Source: Acanthopleuribacter pedis (lineage in GTDB: Bacteria > Acidobacteriota > Holophagae > Acanthopleuribacterales > Acanthopleuribacteraceae). Taken from it: a DNA stretch of 64,000 nucleotides. Each line of letters begins with the position of its first letter. Position 1 is the stretch's first letter. This document shows positions 45,353-53,812 of the stretch, piece after piece. The notes beneath the pieces were generated by a model. That model saw only the letters and a list, made by a program, of their open reading frames with translations, ran no database searches and had not been told where the DNA came from. Position numbers and translations under genes: made by a program. The stretch lies in assembly GCF_017377855.1 (NCBI RefSeq), contig NZ_JAFREP010000016.1:62001-126000 (forward strand), read 5' to 3'.

Positions 45353-46142
45353 AGGTTCCTCTCTTTTGTCTCAGGACAAAACCCGAACGCGGTTGGTCCA
45401 CTTATCGCAGACCCAGGGTCCGTGCATTCAAGGTGGCTGGTTCTATAGATAGCGTGTCCCGACCTTACCGCCTGGTCGTGATCCCGGCAAGGGATCGCGG
45501 CAATCTTGGACCAAAACAACCGTCCAAATATCCGTTCAAAAGGGAGAGGGCTGCTTTCCAGGATCGGGTAAGCCCCCAGTTTACGACAAAACGCGGCGCT
45601 ACGCCTATGAGGATTAAAGGTGACGAGGCCTGCGTGGGAATCAAGGGACGAGGATCCCGTGGGGATGGGGTGGACATCGGCTTCGCGGGCAGGGGGTTGA
45701 CTTGGGTTTATTGCGTAGGATGGCAGGATGGAATGAGGATGGGCGATGGGCTTATCGGAAAAGCACGCGGGGATCGCGCCTTGGATCAATGGGTTGGCGA
45801 TGAAGCTGGGAATAGGGAACACGCCTGATTGCGCCTCGCCGGCTAGGCGGTGGGCCGTGGGGAAAAGCACGCGATGATCGCGCCTTGGATAAGTTGGGTA
45901 AACGATGTAGCTGGGAATGTGAACCACGCCTGAGTGCGTTGTCGCCGAAAAGGCCGGCCGAAGTGACGGCGCCATCCACGTCGGGAAGGGGAAACCGAGG
46001 GTGCGCCTGCCCACCCGCATCCTGCGAACGTGGTTCTGCCCGGAAAAAGACCAAAGCAAGGGCGTTCCCCTGATCCTTGCCGGACAAAAGACCCAACCCG
46101 GGAGGTTCTCATCCTCAAACCATCCCTTCATGTTTTTTTAAC
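45353..46142. other. Long gene-poor region upstream of the BACON lipoprotein gene
   Basis: About 790 bases. Open frames exist on both strands but have no ribosome binding sites, recognisable domains or coding-like composition. It holds a 104-bp tandem duplication (45743-45950) and must contain the promoter of the BACON gene. Confidence 0.4.
45743..45950. repeat. 104-bp imperfect tandem duplication
   Basis: Two adjacent units with period 104 share segments such as GGAAAAGCACGCG, GATCGCGCCTTGGAT, AGCTGGGAAT and CACGCCTGA (compare 45757-45835 with 45861-45939). The units have diverged by point changes, so the duplication is not recent. Confidence 0.75.
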
Positions 46143-46171
46143 TTGACCTTTTTTAGGACCTCCTTTTCAAT
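46143..46171 (+). promoter_or_regulatory. Candidate promoter of the his operon
   Basis: TTGACC (46143-46148) and TTCAAT (46166-46171) are 17 bases apart and match the sigma-70 consensus at five and four of six positions. They lie 29 bases before the leader-peptide start, the spacing expected for an attenuated operon. The evidence is by eye only. Confidence 0.4.
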
Positions 46172-46199
46172 TGGGTCTCATTGACGTTAGGAGTTTTCC

Positions 46200-46274
46200 A
46201 TGTTGTTGGCAGCCCAACACCATCATCATCACCATCACGGCCATTCCCATTCTGGGAGGTGGTTACCCGTGTGA
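46200..46274 (+). CDS. hisL: Histidine operon leader peptide
   Basis: A 24-residue reading frame, MLLAAQ followed by seven consecutive His codons and then GHSHSGRWLPV, so nine His in 24 residues. AGGAG lies six bases before the ATG, so it should be well translated. It directly precedes hairpins and a complete his operon. This is the layout of his attenuation known from enterobacteria: when charged tRNA-His is scarce the ribosome stalls on the His run and the downstream terminator does not form. The role is inferred from this layout; the peptide and codons are seen directly. Confidence 0.9.
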   Translation: MLLAAQHHHHHHHGHSHSGRWLPV

Positions 46275-46282
46275 TGGTGTTG
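46215..46282 (+). promoter_or_regulatory. Leader hairpin overlapping the His codons (attenuator)
   Basis: CAACACCATCA (46215-46225), which contains the first His codons, is perfectly complementary over 11 bases to TGATGGTGTTG (46272-46282), which begins at the leader stop codon. A ribosome stalled on the His run would block this stem, while one that finishes or never starts would allow it. This is the pause/switch arm expected upstream of the terminator. Confidence 0.75.
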
Positions 46283-46316
46283 CGCTGCTCACAAATCAGT
46301 CGTAACGAACACCAAA

Positions 46317-46360
46317 GCCTCGACGGTATCCCCTCTGCGCGGAGACCCTCGGGGCTTTTC
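46317..46360 (+). terminator. Attenuator terminator before hisG
   Basis: GCCTCGA (46317-46323) pairs with TCGGGGC (46349-46355, one G-T pair). An inner CTC/GAG stem lies around GCGC, and TTTTC follows at once. It lies between the leader peptide and hisG, about 100 bases before the hisG start, where a his attenuator terminator is expected. Confidence 0.65.
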
Positions 46361-46461
46361 TCATTTATACCCGTTTGGTTTCTTCGCTTTTTGCGCTCGA
46401 TGGTTTTGGTTTGTCGCTTAACCCACAACGGCCCCGCGCCACAACTCCCTTGGAGGAAACC

Positions 46462-47313
46462 ATGTTACTGAAATTTGTTCTACCCAAAGGCCGCCAATTC
46501 AAATCCATCCAGACCTTGCTCAATGATGCCGGCATCAAACTCGCCGGCAGCGAACGCAACTACCGCCCGGCCTGTAACGACCCCGATCTCGAAATCAAAA
46601 TGCTCAAAAGCCAAAACATCCCGCCGCTCCTCGCGTGGGGCCGCCACGACATCGGCTTCGCTGGCAAAGATTGGATTGAAGAGCAAAGCGCCGAGGTGGT
46701 TAGCATGCTCGATCTTGGTTTCGATCCCGTGCGCATCGTGGCCAGCATCCCCGAGGATTGGGATTGGGAGGAAGTCAAAGCGCGCAAGCTGATCGCCGTT
46801 TCCGAGTACACCAACATCAGCAAGCGTTATCTGGAAAAAGAAGGCATCGATTCCACCTTCATCCGTGCTTTCGGCGCCACCGAGGTATTCCCGCCCGAGG
46901 ACGCGGACTTGGTCATCGACAACACCAGCACCGGCACCACGCTTAAAGAAAACCGTTTGAAAATTGTCGACACCTTGATGACCAGTTCCACCCAATTCAT
47001 CGCCGATCCGCGCGCGCTCGATGATCCCGCCAAACGGTCCAAAATCGAAGACATGGTGTTGCTTTTTGAAAGTGTATTGGAAGGCCGCAAACGGGTCTTG
47101 CTGGAAATGAACTGTGATGAGAATCGCCTGGAAGAGGTGGTCAACGCCTTGCCCGCCATGAAATCACCCACCATTTCTAAGTTGTTCCGCCAAGACGGCT
47201 TTGCCGTAAAAGCCGCTGTTTTGAAAAGCGAAGTACGTGAATTGCTGCCCCGTCTGCGTGCCGCCGGTGCCGCCGACATTCTCGAAACGCCGATCAGGAA
47301 GGTGATGCCTTGA
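46462..47313 (+). CDS. hisG: ATP phosphoribosyltransferase, long form
   Basis: A 283-residue enzyme for the first step of histidine synthesis, joining ATP and PRPP. It opens FVLPKGRQF and carries the PRPP-binding loop DNTSTGTTLKENRL. A C-terminal HisG_C regulatory domain (about 205-283: LLEMNCDENRLEEV, LPAMKSPTISKLF) makes it the long, self-regulated form, so no HisZ is needed and feedback by histidine is expected. Start ATG 46462 follows TTGGAGGAAACC. It is first in the operon, downstream of the leader attenuator, and its stop overlaps the next start (TTGA). Confidence 0.96.
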   Translation: MLLKFVLPKGRQFKSIQTLLNDAGIKLAGSERNYRPACNDPDLEIKMLKSQNIPPLLAWGRHDIGFAGKDWIEEQSAEVVSMLDLGFDPVRIVASIPEDWDWEEVKARKLIAVSEYTNISKRYLEKEGIDSTFIRAFGATEVFPPEDADLVIDNTSTGTTLKENRLKIVDTLMTSSTQFIADPRALDDPAKRSKIEDMVLLFESVLEGRKRVLLEMNCDENRLEEVVNALPAMKSPTISKLFRQDGFAVKAAVLKSEVRELLPRLRAAGAADILETPIRKVMP

Positions 47314-49013
47314 GTTTAAAAGTAGCCCTTGCACCCAGTTCTCCCGTTTTTCAGGCGGCGGATCGACCGGGATGCAAACTTGATCAAAACGAGCGCAGTG
47401 AAGCCCTGCCTCACTGGCTCGAAAAAGCCATCAACCAGATTCCGGCTCAGGCCGTTTGGCGCTACCCTGATCGTCGGGAATTGGAAGCCGCGCTTGCGGA
47501 AAAGTTCGGCCTGGAAGACGGCATGGTCCTGGTCGGCAACGGTGGCGATGAAGTGATTCAGTACCTGATCGCCGATCTACCCGCGGGGACGCCCTTGATC
47601 GCGCCCTTGCCGACGTTCGGTTTTTACCGCGAGCAAGCCGCCATTTGGCCCGTGAAACCCGTGTTCCTGCCGGCCAAGGACGACCTAACCTTTGACCTTG
47701 AGGCCTGCCGCTCCGCCATTCGCGAGAACCCCAACGGTGTTTTTATCTTAATCCGGCCCAACAACCCGACCGGTGAAATGGTATCCCGCGAGGAGGCCTT
47801 GGAACTTCTCGCGCTGTGCCGCGAACACAACACCCTCGTCTTGCTGGACGAGGCCTACGCCGAATTTGCCGACGACGACCTGCTCGACCAACTCCAGGCC
47901 AACCCCCACCTTGTTATCCTGCGCACCTTTTCCAAAGCCTACGGCTTGGCCGGTTTGCGGCTGGGCTATTTTTTAGCGAGTGCCGAGCTGCTCAACCGTT
48001 TGCGCAAACGCGTGATGCCCTACAACGTGAGTGGTGTGACCCTGCACCTGGGCCTGGCCGCGCTGCAACCCAATGCCGAGGGCGAGGTGCGCACCTATTG
48101 CGAACGCGTCATCGAGAATCGGCGGTATTTTGAGAAGTTGTTGGCGGAATGGGGCATTCGCTCCCTGCCCAGCCAGGCCAATTTCATTACCATGCAACTG
48201 GGCGATGCGCGTGCCGCATTTGTGGGCAAGGTCATGGCCGCCCAAGGGTTTGCCGTACGTACCTTTAATCGCGCACCGATTACCGGCTGCGTGCGTTTCT
48301 CCATCCCCGCCGATACCTGCGCTTTCAAGGACGCCTTGATGCTGGCTTTGAAACCCGACTTGCTGTGTCTGGATGTCGACGGGACCTTGATCGACGTGGT
48401 CGAGAGTTTCGATACCGCCGTCACCACCACCGTCGAACACTACACCGGGCAAACGCCCGACCGCGACGAGATTTTGGCCTTACGCGCCGCCGGCGGTTAC
48501 AACGATGACTTCCAACTCGCCGCCGAACTCGTTCGTCGACGCGGGGTTGCGGTGGATCTGGAAGCGTTGAAGGATGTGTTTCGCGGTATTTATTTCGGTG
48601 ACGAAACCCGCGCCGGCGCCAACCAAAGCGAGTCACTCCTGATCAATGACGATCTGTGGGCGCGCTGGAAGCAACGTGCTTTAGACGGAAGCTGGAGTTT
48701 GGCCTTGGTTACCGGCCGTGATCGCAAGGAAATGGCCCATGGCTTGACCTTGCTCGACTATCCCGAGGACCAACCGGTTTACACCATCGACGACGTCGCC
48801 GTCGGGAAACCCGACCCCGAGGGGATCCGCGCCGCCGCGGAACGTACCGGCCGCCGTCGCATCTGGATGGTTGGCGACAACCTCGACGACATCCGCGCCG
48901 CCCATGCCGCCGGTGCCGTGGCCATCGGGGTCGGCGAGAACCGCGAGGCCCTCGAAGCGGCCGGCTGTGCCGTGTTCCTGGACGATATCAATCAGTTGGA
49001 GACGCTGTTATGA
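47310..49013 (+). CDS. hisC: Histidinol-phosphate aminotransferase fused to a HAD phosphatase
   Basis: A 567-residue two-domain protein. Residues about 1-345 are HisC, a PLP aminotransferase with RPNNPTGEM, LLDEAYAEF and the Schiff-base Lys in RTFSKAYGLAGLRLGY. Residues about 350-567 are a HAD phosphatase with DVDGTLID (Asp355 and Asp357), a VTGR motif II, GKPDPEG and GDNLDDIRAA. HisC makes histidinol phosphate and the next step removes that phosphate. The operon has no other phosphatase (its hisB is dehydratase only), so the HAD domain is very probably the histidinol-phosphatase. That assignment is inference; the fusion is seen. Start TTG 47310 overlaps the hisG stop, and the 3' end overlaps hisB (ATGA). 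Confidence 0.92.
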   Translation: MSLKVALAPSSPVFQAADRPGCKLDQNERSEALPHWLEKAINQIPAQAVWRYPDRRELEAALAEKFGLEDGMVLVGNGGDEVIQYLIADLPAGTPLIAPLPTFGFYREQAAIWPVKPVFLPAKDDLTFDLEACRSAIRENPNGVFILIRPNNPTGEMVSREEALELLALCREHNTLVLLDEAYAEFADDDLLDQLQANPHLVILRTFSKAYGLAGLRLGYFLASAELLNRLRKRVMPYNVSGVTLHLGLAALQPNAEGEVRTYCERVIENRRYFEKLLAEWGIRSLPSQANFITMQLGDARAAFVGKVMAAQGFAVRTFNRAPITGCVRFSIPADTCAFKDALMLALKPDLLCLDVDGTLIDVVESFDTAVTTTVEHYTGQTPDRDEILALRAAGGYNDDFQLAAELVRRRGVAVDLEALKDVFRGIYFGDETRAGANQSESLLINDDLWARWKQRALDGSWSLALVTGRDRKEMAHGLTLLDYPEDQPVYTIDDVAVGKPDPEGIRAAAERTGRRRIWMVGDNLDDIRAAHAAGAVAIGVGENREALEAAGCAVFLDDINQLETLL

Positions 49014-49609
49014 CCGATCCCGCCGTAAAATCGCCCGCCATTAAGCGGCACCGCAAAACCAAAGAAACCGACATTGAGTTGAGCCTGCGCCTGCGCGGTC
49101 GCCAAGAGGTTTCGGTAAAAACCGGTCACGGTTTTTTTGACCACATGCTGCATCAGCTAGCCTTCCACGCCGGTTGGGATCTGACCCTCAAAGCCGACGG
49201 CGATCTTTGGATCGACGACCACCACCTCGTCGAAGATACCGCGCTCACCCTCGGCGGTGCCATTCAAGAAGGTTGGCGCGGGCTTGCCGACATGAACCGT
49301 TACGGTCAACGTCTCCTGCCCATGGACGAAACCCTGGTGTTGTGCGCCTTGGACCTGTGTGGCCGTCCCTTGTGCCGCACCAACTATCGGTTCACCCGCG
49401 AAAGTGTCGGCAACCTCTCCACCGAAATGGTGCCCCACTTCTTTAATTCCTTGGCCATGGCGGGCGCCTTCACCCTGCACCTGCGCCAAATGGACGGCGA
49501 GAACCACCACCACATTATCGAGGCCTCGTTCAAAGCCTTGGCCCACGCCTTCCGCGAGGCCATGGCGCCTTCCGGCCGCATCAGTGCCAGCACCAAGGGG
49601 ATGTTGTGA
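49010..49609 (+). CDS. hisB: Imidazoleglycerol-phosphate dehydratase (monofunctional)
   Basis: A 199-residue dehydratase that turns imidazoleglycerol phosphate into imidazoleacetol phosphate. The metal-binding motifs are complete: GFFDHMLHQL, DDHHLVEDTAL and ENHHHIIEASFKAL, all in expected order. It lacks the N-terminal phosphatase domain found in the enterobacterial HisB fusion, which fits with the phosphatase being attached to HisC here. Its start overlaps hisC-HAD by four bases and its stop overlaps the hisH start (TGATG). Confidence 0.97.
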   Translation: MTDPAVKSPAIKRHRKTKETDIELSLRLRGRQEVSVKTGHGFFDHMLHQLAFHAGWDLTLKADGDLWIDDHHLVEDTALTLGGAIQEGWRGLADMNRYGQRLLPMDETLVLCALDLCGRPLCRTNYRFTRESVGNLSTEMVPHFFNSLAMAGAFTLHLRQMDGENHHHIIEASFKALAHAFREAMAPSGRISASTKGML

Positions 49610-50172
49610 TGATCGGGATTGTGCAGCCGGATTCCGGCAACATTACGTCGATTTGCGATAGCGTGGCGCGGCTGGGACTTGATTACCGCTTGTTGCCCGA
49701 GCCCCAGTTGGACGGCATCACCCACCTGATTCTTCCCGGCCAAGGGCGCTTCGGTGCCGTGATGCGTTACCTGCACCGGACCGGCTGGGCCGACGCCTTG
49801 ACCCAATGGGTTGCCGACGGCAAACCGCTGGTCGGCATTTGTGTCGGTCTCCAGGTTTTGTTCCAAAGCAGCGCCGAGGACGACGATCCCGGACTTGGGA
49901 TTCTGCCAGGACGCGTTGAATGGGTGCAGGCACCGAAACGGCCGATGATGGGCTGGGCGCCGGTCGCCTTCAACAACATCGACCTGCCCGACGGCGATGC
50001 CTACTTCGTTAACAGCTACGTGGTTCCCGAAAGCGAACACGCCGTGGCGACCGTCACCTACGGCGCATCGTTTGCCGCCGCCGTGGCGCGCGACAATGTC
50101 GTTGCGTTCCAATTCCACCCCGAGAAATCGGGCGCGTGGGGACAGGAGGTCCTTGGTTTATGTCTGAAGTAA
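49609..50172 (+). CDS. hisH: Imidazole glycerol phosphate synthase, glutaminase subunit
   Basis: A 187-residue class I glutamine amidotransferase that supplies ammonia to HisF. The nucleophile Cys lies in LVGICVGLQVLF and the His-Glu pair in FQFHPEKSG. The oxyanion strand is LILPGQGRFG. Start ATG 49609 gives the family-like N-terminus MIGIVQPDSGN; a GTG three bases earlier is also possible. It overlaps hisF by 13 bases, matching the partnership of the two subunits. Confidence 0.95.
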   Translation: MIGIVQPDSGNITSICDSVARLGLDYRLLPEPQLDGITHLILPGQGRFGAVMRYLHRTGWADALTQWVADGKPLVGICVGLQVLFQSSAEDDDPGLGILPGRVEWVQAPKRPMMGWAPVAFNNIDLPDGDAYFVNSYVVPESEHAVATVTYGASFAAAVARDNVVAFQFHPEKSGAWGQEVLGLCLK

Positions 50173-50954
50173 CCTATGCAAGCGATTTACAGAAACGCAT
50201 CATTCCCTGCCTCGATGTGGATCGCGGCCGGGTCGTCAAAGGTGTGAATTTTCAGAACATGCGCGACATGGGCGATCCTGTCGAACTCGCCGTGCGGTAC
50301 GAAAACGAGGGTGCCGACGAGCTCGTGTTCCTCGATATTTCCGCCTCGGCCGAATCGCGCCCCACCGCGCTGGCCATGGTCCGCAATGTGTCCCGCGCCC
50401 TGTCGATTCCCTACACCGTCGGCGGTGGATTGCGCACCATCGACGACATTTACAGCTTCCTGGAGGCCGGTGCAGACAAGGTCGCCCTCAACACCACCGC
50501 CGTTAAAAACCCCGATCTGGTCAACGAGGCCGCGCGCCAGTTTGGTTCGCAGTGCATTGTCGTCGCCGTTGACATCAAACGGCGCGAGGACGGCGTCCAC
50601 GGCGTGTTTACCCACGGCGGCCGTAACCCCACCGAACTGGAGGCGCGTTCCTGGACCGCCGAACTGGCCGAACGCGGCGCCGGTGAGCTGTTGTTGACCA
50701 GTATGGACCGCGACGGGACCGGTATTGGTTTTGATGTCGGTATTACCGGTGAATTGGGACGCACCTTGTCCATCCCGGTGATTGCCTCCGGCGGAGCCAA
50801 AAACGAAGAACACCTGCTGGCCGCTTTTGAGGCCGGCGCCGACGCCGTTTTGGCCGCAACCATGTTCCACTCCGGCGATTACCGCATCGACCAAGTTAAG
50901 GATTGGCTTGCCGAACGGGGCGTGCCCGTGCGCCGGATGCCCGCGTCGAACTAG
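50160..50954 (+). CDS. hisF: Imidazole glycerol phosphate synthase, cyclase subunit
   Basis: A 264-residue (beta/alpha)8 barrel that uses ammonia from HisH to form imidazoleglycerol phosphate and AICAR. Catalytic aspartates are visible in IIPCLDVDRGRVVKG and VVAVDIKRRED; phosphate-binding loops are TVGGGLRTIDD and VIASGGAKNEEH. Start ATG 50160 follows AGGAGG inside the end of hisH. A 40-base gap with its own GAGGAAGAG site separates it from the HisA-IE gene. Confidence 0.97.
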   Translation: MSEVTYASDLQKRIIPCLDVDRGRVVKGVNFQNMRDMGDPVELAVRYENEGADELVFLDISASAESRPTALAMVRNVSRALSIPYTVGGGLRTIDDIYSFLEAGADKVALNTTAVKNPDLVNEAARQFGSQCIVVAVDIKRREDGVHGVFTHGGRNPTELEARSWTAELAERGAGELLLTSMDRDGTGIGFDVGITGELGRTLSIPVIASGGAKNEEHLLAAFEAGADAVLAATMFHSGDYRIDQVKDWLAERGVPVRRMPASN

Positions 50955-50994
50955 GTTTTGCGCGTCGAATTTTCTGCAATAAAACGAGGAAGAG

Positions 50995-52230
50995 ATGTTA
51001 GTTCCCAGTATTGATCTTTTTGACGGCAAAGCCGTCCAGTGGCGACAGGGCCGTGAACACGTGTTGGAGCGTGAGGATGTGTTTGACCTGTTGACTTCTT
51101 TTAGTATGTACGGCGAGGTCGCCGTGATCGACTTAAACGCCGCTACCGGAAAAGGTTCCAACCGCGAACTGATTGAGCGCATGTTAAACGTGCGGTCCTT
51201 CCGCGTCGGCGGTGGTATTCGCGATCTCGAAACCGCGCGGGCCTACCTTAAGGCCGGTGCCTCCCGATTGATCCTCGGCACCGCCGCCCGTCAGGATTGG
51301 GTCAAAAAATTGCCCCGTGAGGCGCTGATTTTTGCCATTGATTCCAAGGGCGACCAACTCGTCGATCAAGGCTGGCAAAGCGCCACCGGCGAAAAAACCG
51401 AGGACGTGCTGCAGGAGATGGGGTCGCGCTGCTCCGCCTTGCTTTACACCCAAGTTGAAAAAGAAGGCATGATGCAGGGTCTCGACCGTGAACGCGTCGA
51501 ACGCATTGTCAAAGCCTCGCCCGTGCCCGTCACCGTTGCCGGTGGGATTACCACCGTGGACGACATCAAGTACCTCAACGAACTCGGCGCTTCCGGCCAA
51601 ATCGGCATGGCCTTGTACACCGGTAAGTTAACCCTTGAGGACTGCATGCTGGCCCGCTGTAACTTCGAAAAGGCGCCGCTGATCCCCACCGTCGTTCAAG
51701 ACGCCGACAGCGGCGATGTCCTCATGACCGCCTACAGCAACCGCGAATCCCTCGAGGTCGCCTTGCGCGAACGGCGCGGTGTCTACTGGAGCCGTTCACG
51801 CCAAAAGCTGTGGCGTAAAGGCGAATCCAGCGGCCACGTTCAAGCGCTTCAACGCGTCGACATCGATTGCGACGGCGATACCTTGCTTTTCCAAATCCGC
51901 CAGACCGGTAACGCCTGTCACTTTGATCGCTGGAGCTGTTTCCCCACCGTGAACCAACGCTGGCGTCTCGAAAACCTGGACGCCGTCCTCGCCGACCGTC
52001 GCGAAAAAATGCCCGAGGGCAGCTACACCGCCAAACTCTTTAGCGACGCCGATCTACAAGCCGAAAAACTGCGTGAAGAAACCGAGGAACTCCTCGAAGC
52101 CGAGACCTTTGAAGACGTTCGCTGGGAAGCCGCCGATTTGATTTACTTTGCCCTGGTTTCCGCCCGTGCCCGCGGTGTCGGCCTCGAGGACATCATCAGC
52201 GAGTTGAGGAGCCGACATGGAAATGCTTAA
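50995..52230 (+). CDS. hisA: Trifunctional HisA-HisI-HisE fusion
   Basis: A 411-residue fusion of three steps. Residues about 1-220 are HisA, the ProFAR isomerase barrel (LVPSIDLFDGKAVQ, FRVGGGIRDLETA, VTVAGGITTVDD). Residues about 225-325 are HisI, PRA-CH cyclohydrolase, with the metal motifs DCDGD and CHFDRWSC and the substrate motif LWRKGESSGH. Residues about 330-411 are HisE, PRA-PP pyrophosphohydrolase (KLREETEELLEA, WEAADLIYFALV). HisE, HisI and HisA act one after another, so one chain performs steps two to four. HisIE fusions are common; attachment to HisA is unusual in my experience. All key residues appear intact. It overlaps hisD by 14 bases. Confidence 0.93.
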   Translation: MLVPSIDLFDGKAVQWRQGREHVLEREDVFDLLTSFSMYGEVAVIDLNAATGKGSNRELIERMLNVRSFRVGGGIRDLETARAYLKAGASRLILGTAARQDWVKKLPREALIFAIDSKGDQLVDQGWQSATGEKTEDVLQEMGSRCSALLYTQVEKEGMMQGLDRERVERIVKASPVPVTVAGGITTVDDIKYLNELGASGQIGMALYTGKLTLEDCMLARCNFEKAPLIPTVVQDADSGDVLMTAYSNRESLEVALRERRGVYWSRSRQKLWRKGESSGHVQALQRVDIDCDGDTLLFQIRQTGNACHFDRWSCFPTVNQRWRLENLDAVLADRREKMPEGSYTAKLFSDADLQAEKLREETEELLEAETFEDVRWEAADLIYFALVSARARGVGLEDIISELRSRHGNA

Positions 52231-53440
52231 ACAAGCCGACTGGCGTCGCCCCGATTCCGTCGCGCCGGCCGACCTGGACGCCACCGTGCGTGCGGTGATC
52301 GACGCCGTCGCCGAACGCGGGGACGCCGCGGTCACCGAATACAGCCGCAAGTTCGACGGCTACGAACCCAGCATCATCGAACTGCAACCCTGGGAACAGT
52401 ACCCGCTCAGCGATGAAACCAAAGCCCACCTGCGCGTCGCCGCCGAACGCATTCAAACCTTTGCCAAAATGCAGTTCGAAATGTACCGTGACGTCGAACG
52501 CGAGGATCACTACGGCCGCTTCGGCCAAACCGTGAAAGCGCTGCCCAGTATGGCCGCCTACATCCCCGGCGGCCGTTTTCCCCTCGTCTCCACCGCGCTC
52601 ATGACCCTCATCCCGGCCCGCGTCGCCGGCGTCCCGCGCCGCGTCGCCGTGTCGCCTTCCAACGAGCCCGCCATCCTCGCGGCCGCCTCCCTCGCCGGCG
52701 CCACCGCGTTCGTTCATATGGGCGGCGCCCAAGCCATTGCCGCCCTCGCCCTCGGCTCCCAATGGGCCGACCCCGTCGACATGATCGTCGGGCCTGGCAA
52801 CGCTTACGTTAATGCAGCTAAGGGTTTACTGCAAGGCAAGGTCAAAATTGATACCCTGGCGGGGCCCAGTGAAATCCTTGTGCTTTGCGACGACAGCGTC
52901 GACCCTCGTTGGCTGGCGCTCGACGTGCTCGCCCAGGCCGAACACGATCCCATGGCGCTTTCCGTGCTCGCCACCACCGACGAGGCGCTGCTCCAACGCA
53001 TCGCCGCCGCCGTGGAAACCGAACTCGCCAAGGACCCCGACAAAGACGAGGGCGTTATCCAGCTCGTCCACTGCGAGAACCGCGAACAAATGGTCGCGCT
53101 CGCCAACGAAATGGGTGCCGAACACCTGCATCTCGCCTGCCGCGAAGGCACCATCCAACCCGATGAAATCGACCACTACGGTTCTCTCTTCATCGGCGGC
53201 CACAGCGCCGTCGCCCTCGGCGATTACTGCACCGGTCCCAACCACACCCTGCCCACCCTTGCCGTCGCCCGTCGCAAAGGCGGCCTGCAAGTAGGTGACT
53301 TCCTAAAGGTCCTTACTTGGCAACAGGTTAAGCCTGATCGCTACGGTGAACTGGCCAAAACCGCCATCCATCTCGCGCAACTTGAAGGGTTGGTTTTCCA
53401 CGAGCGAAGTTTGCAGGTGCGTTTGCCCGAATCATCCTAA
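52217..53440 (+). CDS. hisD: Histidinol dehydrogenase
   Basis: A 407-residue zinc/NAD enzyme for the last two oxidations to histidine. Signatures include YIPGGRFPLVSTALM, GPGNAYVNAAK, LAGPSEILVL, DVLAQAEHDPMA with the zinc-ligand region, and TGPNHTLPT. It is slightly shorter than the usual 430 residues at the N-terminus. It comes last here, whereas in many operons hisD follows hisG. The start overlaps the previous gene, behind GAGGAG. Confidence 0.96.
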   Translation: MEMLKQADWRRPDSVAPADLDATVRAVIDAVAERGDAAVTEYSRKFDGYEPSIIELQPWEQYPLSDETKAHLRVAAERIQTFAKMQFEMYRDVEREDHYGRFGQTVKALPSMAAYIPGGRFPLVSTALMTLIPARVAGVPRRVAVSPSNEPAILAAASLAGATAFVHMGGAQAIAALALGSQWADPVDMIVGPGNAYVNAAKGLLQGKVKIDTLAGPSEILVLCDDSVDPRWLALDVLAQAEHDPMALSVLATTDEALLQRIAAAVETELAKDPDKDEGVIQLVHCENREQMVALANEMGAEHLHLACREGTIQPDEIDHYGSLFIGGHSAVALGDYCTGPNHTLPTLAVARRKGGLQVGDFLKVLTWQQVKPDRYGELAKTAIHLAQLEGLVFHERSLQVRLPESS

Positions 53441-53812
53441 AAGACCGGAATGGTGCACTTTCGCCCGCGTGATACCCCGTTTTTAGATGAAACGTGCGTT
53501 TGATCACCTTGGCGCGGCTGGTATTCCCGGCCGCGCGTACCGTGCACCAAGGCCCTTGTTTAAGCTGTCTTAAGCGGCGCTCGCGGATTATCCCGCGGCG
53601 TGGGCTCGAGTCGCGGTTTTTTTCCTCGCTCACCGCGTTGATGCAGGTCGTTTCGGGCTCAAGAAAGCCGCCGACGGACCGTTAAATAGGTTATGGACCT
53701 TCCCCGTTGTCCACCGCCACGGATGCACCCGGTGACGCCTGGTTGGGCGATCCTTCGTTGCCGCCGCGCGCATCGTGGTTCTCGGTAAATGTCAATCTCG
53801 GGAGCGTGGCGC
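53441..53812. other. Intergenic region after the his operon
   Basis: About 370 bases without a gene. GCGCGGC and GCCGCGC (about 53513-53539) can form a GC-rich hairpin about 75 bases past hisD, and a T-run lies at about 53618. Neither is a clear intrinsic terminator. The promoter of the kinase gene must lie here. Confidence 0.35.

Noticed and set aside
45286..46131. 281-codon open frame on the minus strand overlapping the BACON gene start
   Set aside because: It spans the 104-bp tandem duplication, has no ribosome binding site or recognisable domain, and overlaps the signal-peptide region of a well-supported gene.
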